A DNA stretch of 33,792 nucleotides from positions 1 to 33,792 of the forward strand of contig JAFTNY010000050.1 in the NCBI GenBank assembly GCA_017451625.1, in the 5' to 3' direction. Both the position numbers and the translations under genes were made by a program. Source of the stretch: Alphaproteobacteria bacterium. Lineage in GTDB: Bacteria; Pseudomonadota; Alphaproteobacteria; Rs-D84. The notes under the pieces were generated by a model. That model did not search any database and had not been told where the DNA came from. It saw only the letters and a list, made by a program, of their open reading frames with translations. The stretch's first letter is position 1. Each line of letters opens with the position of its first letter. This document shows positions 6,098-13,832 of this stretch, piece after piece.

Positions 6098-7210
6098 ATG
6101 AAAACAAAAATCATTTATATTTCTGGTAATGAAGTCTTTGAAATGGCACAGATTCGCGCGGCATTTGATGAAGTTCGCAGTGCGTTGGGGTTGGATAAAG
6201 ATACAATATTGTTTGGCGTACCAATCGACAGCGATAATGCATTAAGCGTACCAGAAACAACAGAAAACGCAGTTGCCACTGTGGCAGAAACAGTGATAGA
6301 AGATACGTTTGATGAAATCCCACAAGAACCCGAGATTATAATAGAAGAACCCGCCCCAATGGCAGAAGTTATGGTCGCAGCAGATCCAGAACCGGCTGTT
6401 GTCGACGAAGAAAAACCAATCACAGAACCAGAACAAGACATCGCAGATGAAGAAAAAGTTATTCCGATTCTGTCCGTTCTGTCGGTCAAGGAAGATGTGG
6501 CAAACGCAGACGATGTCAGTGCCGTTACGACAGTAGAGCCAGAACCAGAAATTACAGAACCAATGGCAACGGCCGTCGTTGCGGACAAAGAAAACGAAGA
6601 CGCAGCACCGGTGGCGACACAAGATGCCCCAGCGATGACCGACATTGAACAAACCATAATTGCGACAGTTGACGAACCATTGGACGCAGAACCAACAGAT
6701 GGTGCGGTTATTTCGGGCATTAACATTGATACAGTCTTGGTTGCACCGGTTGCAGACGGGGATGCGGATGTGATTGCAGAACCAGCGACCATTAGCGACA
6801 TGATTCGCGACGAGGCACCGGTCGCACCTGTGAATACAACACTGGGGCTGGAAGACCTGTTGGAAAGCATGAAGCCATTGCGCGAAGACATTGTGATTGA
6901 CGCGTCAACAATAGAAACAGATGACGCACCAATCGAAGAATGGCAGCAAGAAGACACAGATGCGACACTGGCACAATTAGCATCGGAATTTGCAGAAAAC
7001 GAAGACAAGATTGTAGACACAGCAAAAACAGAAACGCATGGCAAAATCGGCAAACTGAAAAGCATACTGCCATTTAAAAAACGCACGCGCGACGACAACT
7101 TTCCAACCGACAACCTGTTTGGATGGGCGGGTGTAGCCGCGAACGATGAAGACTTTTCAATCCCAGGGTTCTTTACGCCTGTATCATCAAAAAAGAAGCA
7201 AGGGGCGTGA
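6098..7210 (+). CDS. Long acidic, largely disordered protein, unknown function
   Basis: Not recognised. The 370-aa product has three parts. An ordered N-terminus of about 48 residues (MKTKIIYISGNEVFEMAQIR... ILFGVPIDSD) is followed by about 260 residues rich in Glu, Asp, Pro, Ala, Thr and Val with irregular EPEP/EEK repeats. The basic C-terminus (about 312-370) contains FKKRTRDDNFPTDNLFGW and ends DFSIPGFFTPVSSKKKQGA. There is no signal peptide or membrane segment. ATG 6098 is chosen over an in-frame TTG at 6080 because of the GGGGG site before it. It is first of a rightward trio with two membrane-anchored genes, divergent from the zapA unit. The IPGFF element loosely resembles FtsZ's C-terminal peptide. 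Confidence 0.6.
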   Translation: MKTKIIYISGNEVFEMAQIRAAFDEVRSALGLDKDTILFGVPIDSDNALSVPETTENAVATVAETVIEDTFDEIPQEPEIIIEEPAPMAEVMVAADPEPAVVDEEKPITEPEQDIADEEKVIPILSVLSVKEDVANADDVSAVTTVEPEPEITEPMATAVVADKENEDAAPVATQDAPAMTDIEQTIIATVDEPLDAEPTDGAVISGINIDTVLVAPVADGDADVIAEPATISDMIRDEAPVAPVNTTLGLEDLLESMKPLREDIVIDASTIETDDAPIEEWQQEDTDATLAQLASEFAENEDKIVDTAKTETHGKIGKLKSILPFKKRTRDDNFPTDNLFGWAGVAANDEDFSIPGFFTPVSSKKKQGA

Positions 7211-7219
7211 TGACATCGA

Positions 7220-8248
7220 ATGAACGTCGACACGATTCTTAAATTATTGCAAAATTCCGGATTCCATGGCCTGCGTGCGGATGCGGAATTTATTTATATG
7301 GAAGACCCATCGTGTATTCTGCGCAGTTTTGAAACGTTTGCGGAATATGCGTGGTTTTGCATAATGGTGCTGACGGGGGTATTGCTGTGCGGTTGGGCAA
7401 TATCGATGTTGCGCGGGGCCAAAAACGATATTTTTACCAACCTGCGAAATCTGATTATTATTTTTGGGGTGCTGACACTGACGCGGCCAATATTGAACCT
7501 GATTTATGTGGATGACCTGTTTGCACGTGGATGCAAAACAATCGCAGTATCAATCGAAGATACAAATAAACTGCTGGATGCCAGAAACGCCAAGTTGGGA
7601 ACAGACGCCGAACAGCATGAACAAATCGACATCTATGATTCTGGGGCAACAGATGGCGCAGCCCCCGATACAACAACAATATCATCAACACCAGACCAAG
7701 CAACAGACGCAACCACAGATACATCAGAAGTAAATGCCCAGCCAGACAAAGAACAGAAGACACCAGAACCGGTATCGCCAACTGTGCCAACCACAATAGA
7801 CAAGGTTGCGGTGGCGGCCGCCGCAGACGGCAAAGATGTAATCTATACCATGCCAGACGGCGCGCGGGTAAAACGCGTAGGTGGGACACGTGCATGGCGA
7901 AATACCAACCCAGGGAATATCAGATATTCGGAATTTGCACGACGGATTGGCGCAATCGGTCAGGCGGGCGGATTTGCAGTATTCCCAACCGAAGAAATCG
8001 GAATGTACGCAATCGAGGCACTGTTGCGAACAGACAGTTATAACAAACTGACCGTTGCAGGCGCAATCAGTCGGTATGCACCACCGTCTGAAAACAATAC
8101 GTCGGCATACCACAGACAGATTGAAAAATTGACTGGATTATCTATTAACAAGCGCATGGCAGACTTAACCGCCGCAGAATTAACACGCGTGGCATCCGCA
8201 ATTCGACACATCGAAGGGTGGCGCGAAGGCAGTACTGAAAGGATTTAA
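7220..8248 (+). CDS. Membrane protein with periplasmic P5/muramidase-like domain
   Basis: The N-terminal ~110 residues hold two transmembrane segments (about 46-66, FCIMVLTGVLLCGWAISML; about 77-94, LIIIFGVLTLTRPILNLIY). A Thr/Asp/Gln/Pro-rich linker of about 90 residues follows. The C-terminal ~115 residues contain TRAWRNTNPGNIRYSEFA, GGFAVFPTEEIGMYAIEALL and AISRYAPPSENNTSAYHRQI. These match the domain seen in phage structural protein P5 and related putative peptidoglycan-degrading proteins. It probably acts on or binds cell wall in the periplasm; no catalytic residue was assigned. It starts 9 bp after the acidic-protein gene and 3 bp before the next. No phage genes surround it, so a housekeeping or secretion-related use is likelier than a prophage. 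Confidence 0.6.
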   Translation: MNVDTILKLLQNSGFHGLRADAEFIYMEDPSCILRSFETFAEYAWFCIMVLTGVLLCGWAISMLRGAKNDIFTNLRNLIIIFGVLTLTRPILNLIYVDDLFARGCKTIAVSIEDTNKLLDARNAKLGTDAEQHEQIDIYDSGATDGAAPDTTTISSTPDQATDATTDTSEVNAQPDKEQKTPEPVSPTVPTTIDKVAVAAAADGKDVIYTMPDGARVKRVGGTRAWRNTNPGNIRYSEFARRIGAIGQAGGFAVFPTEEIGMYAIEALLRTDSYNKLTVAGAISRYAPPSENNTSAYHRQIEKLTGLSINKRMADLTAAELTRVASAIRHIEGWREGSTERI

Positions 8249-8251
8249 GAC

Positions 8252-8869
8252 ATGAATTCTGAACGTGGCAGTGTGGTATTAAATGTATTGTTGGTAATAA
8301 TGCTGGGGCTGATTGTGGGACTGGGGTATTTATTGTGGATAAAAAATTCACAACCAGAAACACGCGCCCATGGCACAGCCAGTCCACAAGTAGCAGTCCG
8401 CAATAATATCAGTGGTGAATTTACAGATGGATTGGGGCGCGCAAATGACACAACACAAAATCCACTGGACGAAACAGGTGCAGGAATCGCGACAATCGAA
8501 GTTTTTTCTGTTGATATAAACGATGACAAAATCATCGACAGAATTACGCGCACACATAATGAAAACGGGACGGCGCACGCGTGGGATGAATATAAAATAG
8601 AACTGGGGCGCGGCGGTGGCGCATGGCGCGATATTACCCCAGACGGATTTCGCACAACACAGGGGGCAGAATGCGCGTTGCAAAAACTGCAGTTCGTATT
8701 TCAGCCAAAATTTCGTGTAATCAAAATATCACGTCCATGGATCCAATCGTGGGACAGTCCCAGCATGGCCAAACGAACAGAATATATAATGCAAGATAAT
8801 AAGTTGGTCGCCCAAGACAGTGTGGACGTTGGTGCTGTGTGCGATGTATCAGAACTGTTTAGTAAATGA
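8252..8869 (+). CDS. Single-pass membrane-anchored protein, unknown function
   Basis: Not recognised. The 205-aa product starts MNSERGSVVLNVLLVIMLG, with one transmembrane helix at about residues 8-29 and no obvious cleavage site, so it is probably anchored with the rest in the periplasm. The soluble part includes an FG-GAP-like calcium-loop-type stretch (VFSVDINDDKIIDRITR) and WDEYKIELGRGGGAWRDI. AAAGGA eight bases upstream supports the start, three bases after the previous stop. Its end overlaps the convergent radC by 21 bp. Confidence 0.6.
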   Translation: MNSERGSVVLNVLLVIMLGLIVGLGYLLWIKNSQPETRAHGTASPQVAVRNNISGEFTDGLGRANDTTQNPLDETGAGIATIEVFSVDINDDKIIDRITRTHNENGTAHAWDEYKIELGRGGGAWRDITPDGFRTTQGAECALQKLQFVFQPKFRVIKISRPWIQSWDSPSMAKRTEYIMQDNKLVAQDSVDVGAVCDVSELFSK

Positions 8870-9556
8870 CGATTTCTTGGCCCATGGTGTTGCACGAAAA
8901 GAATGCACAATGCCAGTTGATGTGACAACCAAATGATCAACCATCGCAATGCCGACCGCGTTCAGCATATTTTCAGTCATTGTGGTTAATTCAATATCGT
9001 CGTGTGAAAAACTGTTATTTGACATTGGGTGGTTGTGCACCAGAATCACACTGACCGCACGCAGATTTAATGCCATTTGAACAATCTGACGCGGATATGC
9101 GGCGGCATAATCAATCGTGCCACGCGCATGCAGTTCGTCGTGCAATAACTTGTAATCATTTCCCAGATAAAATACATGAAATTCTTCGACCGGCCTGCCG
9201 ACCAGCATATTGCGACAATATTCATGCAAATACTGCGCGTCATGAAAAAATGTTCCAGATGCCGCATATTCGCGATGTGAAATCAGATTCAATTCGTAAA
9301 ATAACTTAATCAATATTGCAGTGTTGCGCCCAACACCGGAAACAGACATTAATTCTGCCACAGGGGCGCGCAGAACAAAATAAATACCGCCAAAATGATT
9401 TACCAGTGAACGCGCCAAAACACGAACATCGCGACGCGGTATTGCATAGGTTAACAACAGTTCCAACTTTTCATAATCGGCCAAGGTCCCGTCTAAAAGA
9501 CGTTCTTTTAAACGTTCGCGATGCCCCGCATGAAACAGTTCGTCTGTTTTCGGCAT
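8849..9556 (-). CDS. radC: RadC-family JAB domain protein
   Basis: RadC-like proteins pair an N-terminal helix-hairpin-helix region with a C-terminal JAB/MPN metalloprotease-like fold; the old DNA-repair role is not well supported. The 235-aa product has the N-terminal HRERLKERLLDG and the VSGVGRNTAILIKLF helix-hairpin-helix. The JAB motif is complete: EEFHVFYLGNDY, ILVHNHP (HxH) and FSHDDIELT. ATG 9556 is chosen, since the longer frame runs into map, which ends at 9562. It is the last gene of the leftward lptE-holA-map-radC run. Its 3' end overlaps a convergent gene by 21 bp. Confidence 0.85.
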   Translation of the reverse strand: MPKTDELFHAGHRERLKERLLDGTLADYEKLELLLTYAIPRRDVRVLARSLVNHFGGIYFVLRAPVAELMSVSGVGRNTAILIKLFYELNLISHREYAASGTFFHDAQYLHEYCRNMLVGRPVEEFHVFYLGNDYKLLHDELHARGTIDYAAAYPRQIVQMALNLRAVSVILVHNHPMSNNSFSHDDIELTTMTENMLNAVGIAMVDHLVVTSTGIVHSFRATPWAKKSSFTKQF

Positions 9557-9561
9557 TATGA

Positions 9562-10323
9562 TTAAACCATCTGTTCTGTAAAGATAATTGCCCCGTCTTC
9601 GGTTATGCCGATTGTATGTTCCCACTGGGCCGACAGACCACCGTCAACCGTACGCGCCGTCCAACCATCTGCATCAATTTTACATTCTGGGGAACCAGTG
9701 TTAATCATGGGTTCGATGGTAAAGACCAACCCTGGGACCATTTTTACCTTGTCCCAACGTTTGTCATAAAAATGATAAATCTGGGGTTCATCGTGCATAA
9801 CCTTGCCAATGCCATGGCCAACAAAATCGCGCGAGATTGAAAAACCATGCGGTGTTACCACAGATTCAATCGTACGACCAATTTCTGATAACGGCACCCC
9901 AGGGGCACAGATTGAAATCGCCGCATTTAAAGCATCCTGACACACCTGAACCAATTTACGCGCCTGTGGTTTGACATTGCCAATCATAAACATTCGCGAT
10001 GCGTCGCCATGAAACCCCTTGTATTCGGCGGTCAAATCAACGTTTACAATATCGCCATCTTTTAGGACACAGTCATCACTGGGGATACCATGTACAATAA
10101 CATCATTGACGGACGTGCAGATGTGTTTGGGATAACCCTGATACCCCAAATCCGATGAACGCGCCCCGTTTTCTTTTAAAAACGCGGCAACCATACGATC
10201 GATTTCACCAGTAGAAATACCGGCGCGAATATGTGGACTGATAAATTCAAAACAGCGCGCGACAATATCGCCCGCCGCACGCAGACGTTTGAAATCCTTG
10301 GGTGCATAGACAGATGCCAACAT
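9562..10323 (-). CDS. map: Methionine aminopeptidase type I
   Basis: This cytosolic dimetal enzyme removes the initiator Met from new proteins. The 253-aa product has the family length and metal ligands: the two Asp in NVDLTAEYKGFHGDASRMF, the His in GHGIGKVMHDEP, the Glu in VFTIEPMINTG, and the Glu in QWEHTIGITEDG. The conserved VNDVIVHGIPSDD is also present. It starts two bases after holA stops and ends five bases before radC. Confidence 0.95.
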   Translation of the reverse strand: MLASVYAPKDFKRLRAAGDIVARCFEFISPHIRAGISTGEIDRMVAAFLKENGARSSDLGYQGYPKHICTSVNDVIVHGIPSDDCVLKDGDIVNVDLTAEYKGFHGDASRMFMIGNVKPQARKLVQVCQDALNAAISICAPGVPLSEIGRTIESVVTPHGFSISRDFVGHGIGKVMHDEPQIYHFYDKRWDKVKMVPGLVFTIEPMINTGSPECKIDADGWTARTVDGGLSAQWEHTIGITEDGAIIFTEQMV

Positions 10324-10325
10324 AT

Positions 10326-11315
10326 TTAATTCCTTCGTTTAATTGCCAATTTTGCCGCACGAACCGCCAGCTTTAATGCGAAGTCGCGTAATAAAACCTC
10401 GGCCGGCATGCCGGTGGTGCGCAACTGGCGTTCCAGTTCGTTCAGGCGGATTAAGACCGCGGTTATTTCTGATTCAGGCCAAATTTTTATCGCCATTTTG
10501 AATTTATCTTCGACCTTCCAAAACAGGCGCGGCAGTTGACCGTTGACAACCGCGGTTTGCAGTTTCTTGAAATGGCCGTCCAACATGCGTATCAGCATAT
10601 TTGGTTCTTTGTTATCGTACAGTAATCTATCCAGCGCCATCATCGTCTGTTGAATATGGCCCGCAGTCAGCGAATACAGAAAATCATCCATATCGGCGGC
10701 ACCTGTATCAGGCAGGCATTTTTCAACATCGGACAATTCAACAATGCGTTTATCATCAACGTATAATGCAATCTTGGTCAGAAAGCCGCGCGTAATTCCA
10801 CGATCCCCACCCAGATGTGATGTCATATATGCCATGGCATCGGGCGTAATCTGTTGTATTCCCGCCGCCGCGGATAATTCATTGCGTATCAATGTCGCCA
10901 ATGTACGCGCATCGTCGGTATAGCACGCCAAGGCCGCCATGTTATCGGCACCTTCGAACAAAGAACGCAGACCGCCACCGGCACGCAAATCGCCCGCAGC
11001 AACGATAACGGTGGCGCACAGTCCAGAATGTTCAACCAGTTCGGCAACCTGTTTGGCACAGCCATCGCCCGCATTTGAAATCAAAACCATCTTACGGCCA
11101 CCGAACATGGATGGACTGCACGCTTCGGCAAACAGGGCATCCTGTTTTTCGCGTAATTCATCAGAATCCAACGCAAACAGGTTATCTTTTTCAATCCCCA
11201 GTTTTTCAACCGCACGATCGCAATATTCATCGACCTGACCGGCATCAGGGCCATAAATCAGGACGGCACGAATACTGTCAATACCGGATTTAAAATCTGC
11301 GTCTTTCCACTTCAT
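10326..11315 (-). CDS. holA: DNA polymerase III delta subunit
   Basis: HolA is the clamp-loader subunit that opens the beta clamp. The 329-aa product shows a Walker-A-like region without a canonical P-loop (AVLIYGPDAGQVDEYCDRA), the SMFGGRKMVLISNAGDG segment, central helices (LTAGHIQQTMMALDRLLYDN) and the C-terminal domain ending LKLAVRAAKLAIKRRN. Length fits the family. It follows lptE with a two-base gap, the usual lptE-holA order, and precedes map by two bases. Confidence 0.85.
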   Translation of the reverse strand: MKWKDADFKSGIDSIRAVLIYGPDAGQVDEYCDRAVEKLGIEKDNLFALDSDELREKQDALFAEACSPSMFGGRKMVLISNAGDGCAKQVAELVEHSGLCATVIVAAGDLRAGGGLRSLFEGADNMAALACYTDDARTLATLIRNELSAAAGIQQITPDAMAYMTSHLGGDRGITRGFLTKIALYVDDKRIVELSDVEKCLPDTGAADMDDFLYSLTAGHIQQTMMALDRLLYDNKEPNMLIRMLDGHFKKLQTAVVNGQLPRLFWKVEDKFKMAIKIWPESEITAVLIRLNELERQLRTTGMPAEVLLRDFALKLAVRAAKLAIKRRN

Positions 11316-11317
11316 TA

Positions 11318-11797
11318 TTATTTATCTGTGTCCGTATGTGAATATTTATAAGTTTCTGCAATGGCGCGCGCGCCAATCTTGTCCGCCAAAACCGCGATGG
11401 TATTTTGGACCGCACTGTTATACGATGCATTTGATGCCACCAGATAGCGCACAAATGTGTATGATTCTGATGCCTGTTCAGTGCCAGATGCAATTTCTGT
11501 GCCATTGTGCGACAAAACATAATGCGCGGTCAGGGAAATTTCCTGCCATGTGGCATCGCCGGTTTGTTCCAAGGCCTTGTACCGCGTGGTCGGGTCAGAC
11601 AATGACACCGTCAAGGTGTATGTGGCATCGGGCGAATATTGTCCACCAAACTTGGCCCACAAGGCGTTGCGTAAATCAATGCCGTTTATTCCACTGATGG
11701 GTTGAACATAGATATTTGTATCTTCGCCGGAAAACATTGGTCTGAAACCACAGGCCGATACACATAAAACAAACAAGCATATTAAAAATTTTTTCAT
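11318..11797 (-). CDS. lptE: LPS-assembly lipoprotein LptE
   Basis: LptE sits inside LptD in the outer membrane and helps place LPS at the cell surface. The 159-aa product has a lipoprotein signal (MKKFLICLFVLCVSACGF, lipobox VSAC). An LptE-like body follows (VQPISGINGIDLRNALWAKF, YTLTVSLSDPTTRYKALEQ, TFVRYLVASNASYNSAVQN, LADKIGARAIAETY). The frame continues upstream for about 156 codons, but that extension hides the lipoprotein signal and antisense-overlaps the divergent gene. It is the first gene of the run. Confidence 0.85.
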   Translation of the reverse strand: MKKFLICLFVLCVSACGFRPMFSGEDTNIYVQPISGINGIDLRNALWAKFGGQYSPDATYTLTVSLSDPTTRYKALEQTGDATWQEISLTAHYVLSHNGTEIASGTEQASESYTFVRYLVASNASYNSAVQNTIAVLADKIGARAIAETYKYSHTDTDK

Positions 11798-11869
11798 CAA
11801 GATATCCGATTTCCTGTTGCAATTTATTTGTATATTACCTAGACTTTTTATAAATCGCAAGGGAGAATA

Positions 11870-13111
11870 ATGAATATTTTTATCATGATTTTGGTGGCAC
11901 TGTTTATGGTGGGATACTATTGGATAGACAGCCCCAGTCAAAACATCGCCCAGCATGATACAGAATATGCGATTGAACGGTCTGATTTGCGAACAATCGC
12001 CCAGTGCGCCGTCGCAGTGCATAACGCACAAATTAACGGCACAGAATTTCAAGATGTCTGTATTGAACAAAGCCAAATCAACAGTCAATTTGTGTGCATG
12101 GATAAAAAACTGAAGATTACCAAGTGCGCAGTTGTGCGAAATCAAAAACCGGCGTTTAGTTATATCGTTACAGCGACCCAGCCACTGGATGCAGAAAACT
12201 ATAACAGTATGATGGAAATTCTGGAACAGCACTATGCGGATTCTGGGACGTTCGGACTGTTCCAAGATAACCAGATTATGTCAGGGGGGACCGCGACAAA
12301 ACGTGTCGTACCGGCGGCAGTTGTCAAAGAAATGGATTTGAAAAATGGGCAACTGGTGTACCTGACACAATATGAAATCCCAGATATGGGGGCGCAATAT
12401 GATGCCGTTGGTGTGGCAGATGTGGTCTGCCCAGTTGGGGCCGCAAAAACATATCGGTTCGGACGGTGGCAATGTATTGGATACAACACACAAACAGACT
12501 GTGGCGGCGATATGATTTGGGATTCTGATCTATATGAATGCGTGGCCGACGAATCCAGAAAACCATTGTGTGCGGACAGTCAAACGGCGGTTCTGGTGGA
12601 CAGCGTTTGGGAATGTATTGATCCGTTCCCTGAAAAAAGTTGCCCAGACAAGATGGTTGCACGATTAAACTATAACACATTGGAATGGGAATGCGTCATT
12701 GATCCGAACAGTATTACAGATACAAAAAAATGCGGACACATCGTCAGTGGGATGGCATCGGGAACACTGGGGACCACGTTGCGTATTCCGCAAACATCGT
12801 GTACAGACTGTGAACGGATGATTACAGATCCCGATACATGCACAACGTCGTGCGTGCCGGATCCATCAAAAATTGGTGATGCGCGATGCTATGCCGCGGC
12901 GGCGGCGAACCAGTGCAGCGGCCCATCGCGTGCATTTTACTTTGGCTTTCCAAACAAGATGTACATTGGCGCGGTTGACGCGGTGGCGAATGTTGCGGTA
13001 CCACTGGACAAGGCACATTCACAGAATCGAAAATTCAACTGTTTAGATTGTGGCGAAGGTGTTATTGACGCGACGCGATCTGTGCCACCATATGTCGCAG
13101 TATGCAAATAG
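11870..13111 (+). CDS. Cys-rich membrane-anchored or secreted protein with repeats
   Basis: Not recognised. The 413-aa product has an N-terminal hydrophobic segment (MNIFIMILVALFMVGYYW) that acts as signal or anchor and then about 22 Cys residues, implying disulfide bonds in the periplasm or outside. From about residue 205 to 285 there are four related units, each with an aromatic-x-Cys (RWQCIGY, LYECVAD, VWECIDP, EWECVID) and a preceding Cys. The C-terminal part has further pairs (SCTDC, NCLDC). A GGGAGAA site precedes the ATG. It diverges from lptE and ends at a bidirectional terminator. Confidence 0.6.
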   Translation: MNIFIMILVALFMVGYYWIDSPSQNIAQHDTEYAIERSDLRTIAQCAVAVHNAQINGTEFQDVCIEQSQINSQFVCMDKKLKITKCAVVRNQKPAFSYIVTATQPLDAENYNSMMEILEQHYADSGTFGLFQDNQIMSGGTATKRVVPAAVVKEMDLKNGQLVYLTQYEIPDMGAQYDAVGVADVVCPVGAAKTYRFGRWQCIGYNTQTDCGGDMIWDSDLYECVADESRKPLCADSQTAVLVDSVWECIDPFPEKSCPDKMVARLNYNTLEWECVIDPNSITDTKKCGHIVSGMASGTLGTTLRIPQTSCTDCERMITDPDTCTTSCVPDPSKIGDARCYAAAAANQCSGPSRAFYFGFPNKMYIGAVDAVANVAVPLDKAHSQNRKFNCLDCGEGVIDATRSVPPYVAVCK

Positions 13112-13121
13112 ATATAAAAAA

Positions 13122-13147
13122 ATCCGCCGATTGGCGGAATTTTTATT
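13122..13147. terminator. Bidirectional intrinsic terminator between convergent genes
   Basis: The stem TCCGCC (13123-13128) / GGCGGA (13133-13138) has a GATT loop, with A-rich sequence before it and ATTTTTATTTTG after. It serves the rightward Cys-rich gene and lies against the stop of the leftward coiled-coil gene (13143). Confidence 0.75.
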
Positions 13148-13709
13148 TTGTGTTCTGATACAGCGCCATCTGGCGTTGAATATCATTCAGGCGTTCCGAT
13201 AATTGGGCATATTCGGCCTGATACATTTCCATATCGGTTTCAGATTGTTCAACAATCGATGCACTGCGTTCATATGGGTTCATATTGATTTCACAGGCAA
13301 ACATACGTTCATCCAACATGTCCATGCGCGCCGAAATTTGACCGTACAATTCGTACAATTCACGCAATTTTGGCGCAACAACAACCGAATTATATATGTT
13401 CTTAAACTTGTCTACGTACTGCAAATCAGACTGGGCGATCTTGCCCATATCTATTTTAGTGTTGATGGCGACGGCCTGTTGTTCATAATCGTTCATGGTC
13501 ATTTCTGCATCGCGAACTTCGTTCCTGTCATAACGGTTGCTGATAATATACTGTTGCAAATGCGAAATATGTTCATACAAAACCGGACGTTCCTGTTCCG
13601 CACGACGACCTGCGTCAATCGTGGCGCGCAACTTGGCCGCCTTGGCATTCATAATTGAATTTAAGATATTGAACACACCAATGTTTACACTTTTCTTGTG
13701 CGCAACCAT
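13143..13709 (-). CDS. Coiled-coil protein, unknown function
   Basis: Not recognised. The 188-aa product is predicted almost wholly helical with long charged amphipathic stretches (MNAKAAKLRATIDAGRRAEQ, ERPVLYEHISHLQQYI, LRELYELYGQISARMDMLDE, AEYAQLSERLNDIQRQMALY). It has no signal peptide or transmembrane helix, and so is probably cytosolic or membrane-peripheral. Two in-frame ATGs exist (13721 and 13709); 13709 has GGGGG at ideal distance and is chosen. It has its own promoter with TTGACA. Confidence 0.6.
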   Translation of the reverse strand: MVAHKKSVNIGVFNILNSIMNAKAAKLRATIDAGRRAEQERPVLYEHISHLQQYIISNRYDRNEVRDAEMTMNDYEQQAVAINTKIDMGKIAQSDLQYVDKFKNIYNSVVVAPKLRELYELYGQISARMDMLDERMFACEINMNPYERSASIVEQSETDMEMYQAEYAQLSERLNDIQRQMALYQNTK

Positions 13710-13740
13710 CTGTACCCCCATATTATTTATTCACACTATA

Positions 13741-13769
13741 AACATAGTACACAAAACATTATTTGTCAA
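13741..13769 (-). promoter_or_regulatory. Promoter of the coiled-coil gene
   Basis: TTGACA (13764-13769) and TATGTT (13741-13746) are 17 bp apart on the minus strand. The predicted start leaves a ~25-base leader that contains the GGGGG ribosome binding site before ATG 13709. Confidence 0.55.
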
Positions 13770-13779
13770 GATATTAAAT

Positions 13780-13806
13780 ATCGGGGGTGGTTGCCCTGCC
13801 CCCGAT
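13780..13806 (-). terminator. Intrinsic terminator of the acyl-CoA synthetase gene
   Basis: Perfect 8-bp arms ATCGGGGG (13780-13787) and CCCCCGAT (13799-13806) enclose an 11-base loop. Leftward transcripts from the synthetase gene, which stops at 13833, run into this stem followed by a T-rich stretch (ATTTAATATCTT). Confidence 0.65.
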
Positions 13807-13832
13807 TTGTTCACATAATTTGTGAAATGCAA

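Noticed and set aside
6115-7233. A 372-codon open frame antisense to the acidic protein gene
   Set aside because: It is the mirror of a Glu/Asp/Ala/Thr/Pro-rich gene, giving a Ser/Ala/Val-rich product without motif or proper start signal. The sense gene has a promoter, ribosome binding site and operon context.
7220-8248. Prophage origin because of the phage P5-like domain
   Set aside because: Flanking genes are chromosomal housekeeping or envelope genes, with no integrase, capsid, portal or terminase, and the protein has an N-terminal membrane part not typical of a virion protein.
11798-12265. N-terminal extension of lptE
   Set aside because: The longer frame would bury the lipoprotein signal MKKFLICLFVLCVSAC and run antisense through the divergent Cys-rich gene. 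The start at 11797 gives the normal LptE size.
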